Origin: Candidatus Eiseniibacteriota bacterium
GTDB lineage: Bacteria > Orphanbacterota > Orphanbacteria > Orphanbacterales > Orphanbacteraceae
DNA length: 5,256 nt
Direction of reading: 5' to 3'
Assembly (NCBI GenBank): GCA_024276995.1
Contig: JAJRWB010000017.1
Coordinates: 1-5,256 of the forward strand
The notes beneath the pieces are model-generated. The model did no database searches. It was not told the origin of the DNA and was given only the letters and a program-made list of their open reading frames with translations. Positions 5,131-5,256 of the stretch are shown in pieces; position 1 is the stretch's first letter, and each line of letters starts with the position of its first letter. Made by a program: the position numbers and the translations under genes.

Positions 5131-5256
5131 CTGCAACGACGGCGGCGACGTGCGGGTCGGCTTTTTGTGAGTGGTTATTCTCAGGCGGAAGTAGCGCGGC
5201 AGGTTGAGGTATCCCGCACAACGGTCATGCGATGGTATCGGGCGTGGGAGGAATCA
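5131..5256 (+). CDS. Helix-turn-helix protein, IS630-type transposase N-terminus (3' end outside window)
   Basis: The frame is open from 5107 (after a TAA at 5104-5106) to the window end. It reads LQRRRRRAGRLFVSGY from 5131, then SQAEVARQVEVSRTTVMRW and YRAWEES. The pattern 'RR..A..LF..G.SQAEVAR...VSR.TV.RW..AW' is the N-terminal homeodomain-like DNA-binding unit of many IS630-type transposases. The start is unclear. The first ordinary in-frame start is GTG 5167, but that removes the basic first helix and lies 38 bases from the only ribosome-binding box (GAGGAG, 5123-5128). CTG 5131 preserves the helix and lies close behind that box, so I list it provisionally. A regulatory HTH protein is possible, but the family pattern favours a transposase. 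A 5'-truncated or damaged copy cannot be excluded. Confidence 0.6.
   Translation, partial: MQRRRRRAGRLFVSGYSQAEVARQVEVSRTTVMRWYRAWEES

Noticed and set aside
3935-5221. Long minus-strand open frame of 428 codons opposite the sulfatase-like gene
   Set aside because: The plus strand carries all the sulfatase-family blocks in order; the antisense frame has no recognisable domain and also covers the promoter downstream.
1-5256. CRISPR array, tRNA/rRNA gene, toxin-antitoxin or defence operon
   Set aside because: No regularly spaced direct repeats, RNA gene landmarks, or small paired reading frames with ribosome-binding sites were seen on either strand.

Overview
This window looks like part of a GC-rich, environmental (probably metagenome-derived) bacterial chromosome. 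A GWxTD-domain secreted protein, a lipoprotein-like sulfatase-superfamily enzyme ending in a 'LKSLGYV' tail, and a small secreted protein with a DxNxD calcium-type loop together suggest an FCB-group or Eisenbacteria/Gemmatimonadota-like lineage. That assignment rests on gene content and remembered family resemblance, not on any search. The genetic code appears standard: the recognised genes end in TAA, TGA and TAG.

Layout, left to right. (1) Positions 1-227 hold the C-terminal end of an IS256/Mutator-type transposase on the + strand. It is followed by about 55 bases that look like the right end of that insertion sequence. (2) On the - strand, 679-263 encodes a small signal-peptide protein. 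Its last codons lie inside the presumed IS end, so the gene has probably been cut by the insertion. (3) A 268-base divergent spacer (680-947) contains a reasonable promoter for the secreted gene and a weaker one facing ychF. (4) 948-2024 (+) encodes a divergent YchF/Obg-type NTPase with a C-terminal TGS domain. (5) 3536-2025 (-) is one long reading frame for a GWxTD-domain secreted protein, interrupted by an in-frame TAA at 2208-2210. The frame continues for 60 more plausible codons and stops directly against the ychF stop codon, tail to tail. (6) A short divergent spacer (3537-3700) carries a candidate promoter and a GC-rich leader with two mutually exclusive hairpins upstream of the GWxTD gene. 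(7) 3701-5056 (+) encodes a sulfatase/alkaline-phosphatase superfamily protein, probably a lipoprotein, with Thr at the position where sulfatases carry the formylglycine precursor Cys or Ser. (8) After it come a near-consensus sigma70-type promoter (5075-5103) and the start of a helix-turn-helix protein resembling IS630-type transposases, which runs off the window.

The core is thus three ordinary chromosomal genes (ychF, the GWxTD gene and the sulfatase-like gene) between two mobile-element pieces. I see no CRISPR array, RNA gene, toxin-antitoxin pair or defence system, and no convincing new multi-gene system. The points most worth a second look are the in-frame stop in the GWxTD gene, the IS-truncated secreted gene, the catalytic Thr in the sulfatase-like protein, and the competing hairpins in the GWxTD leader.
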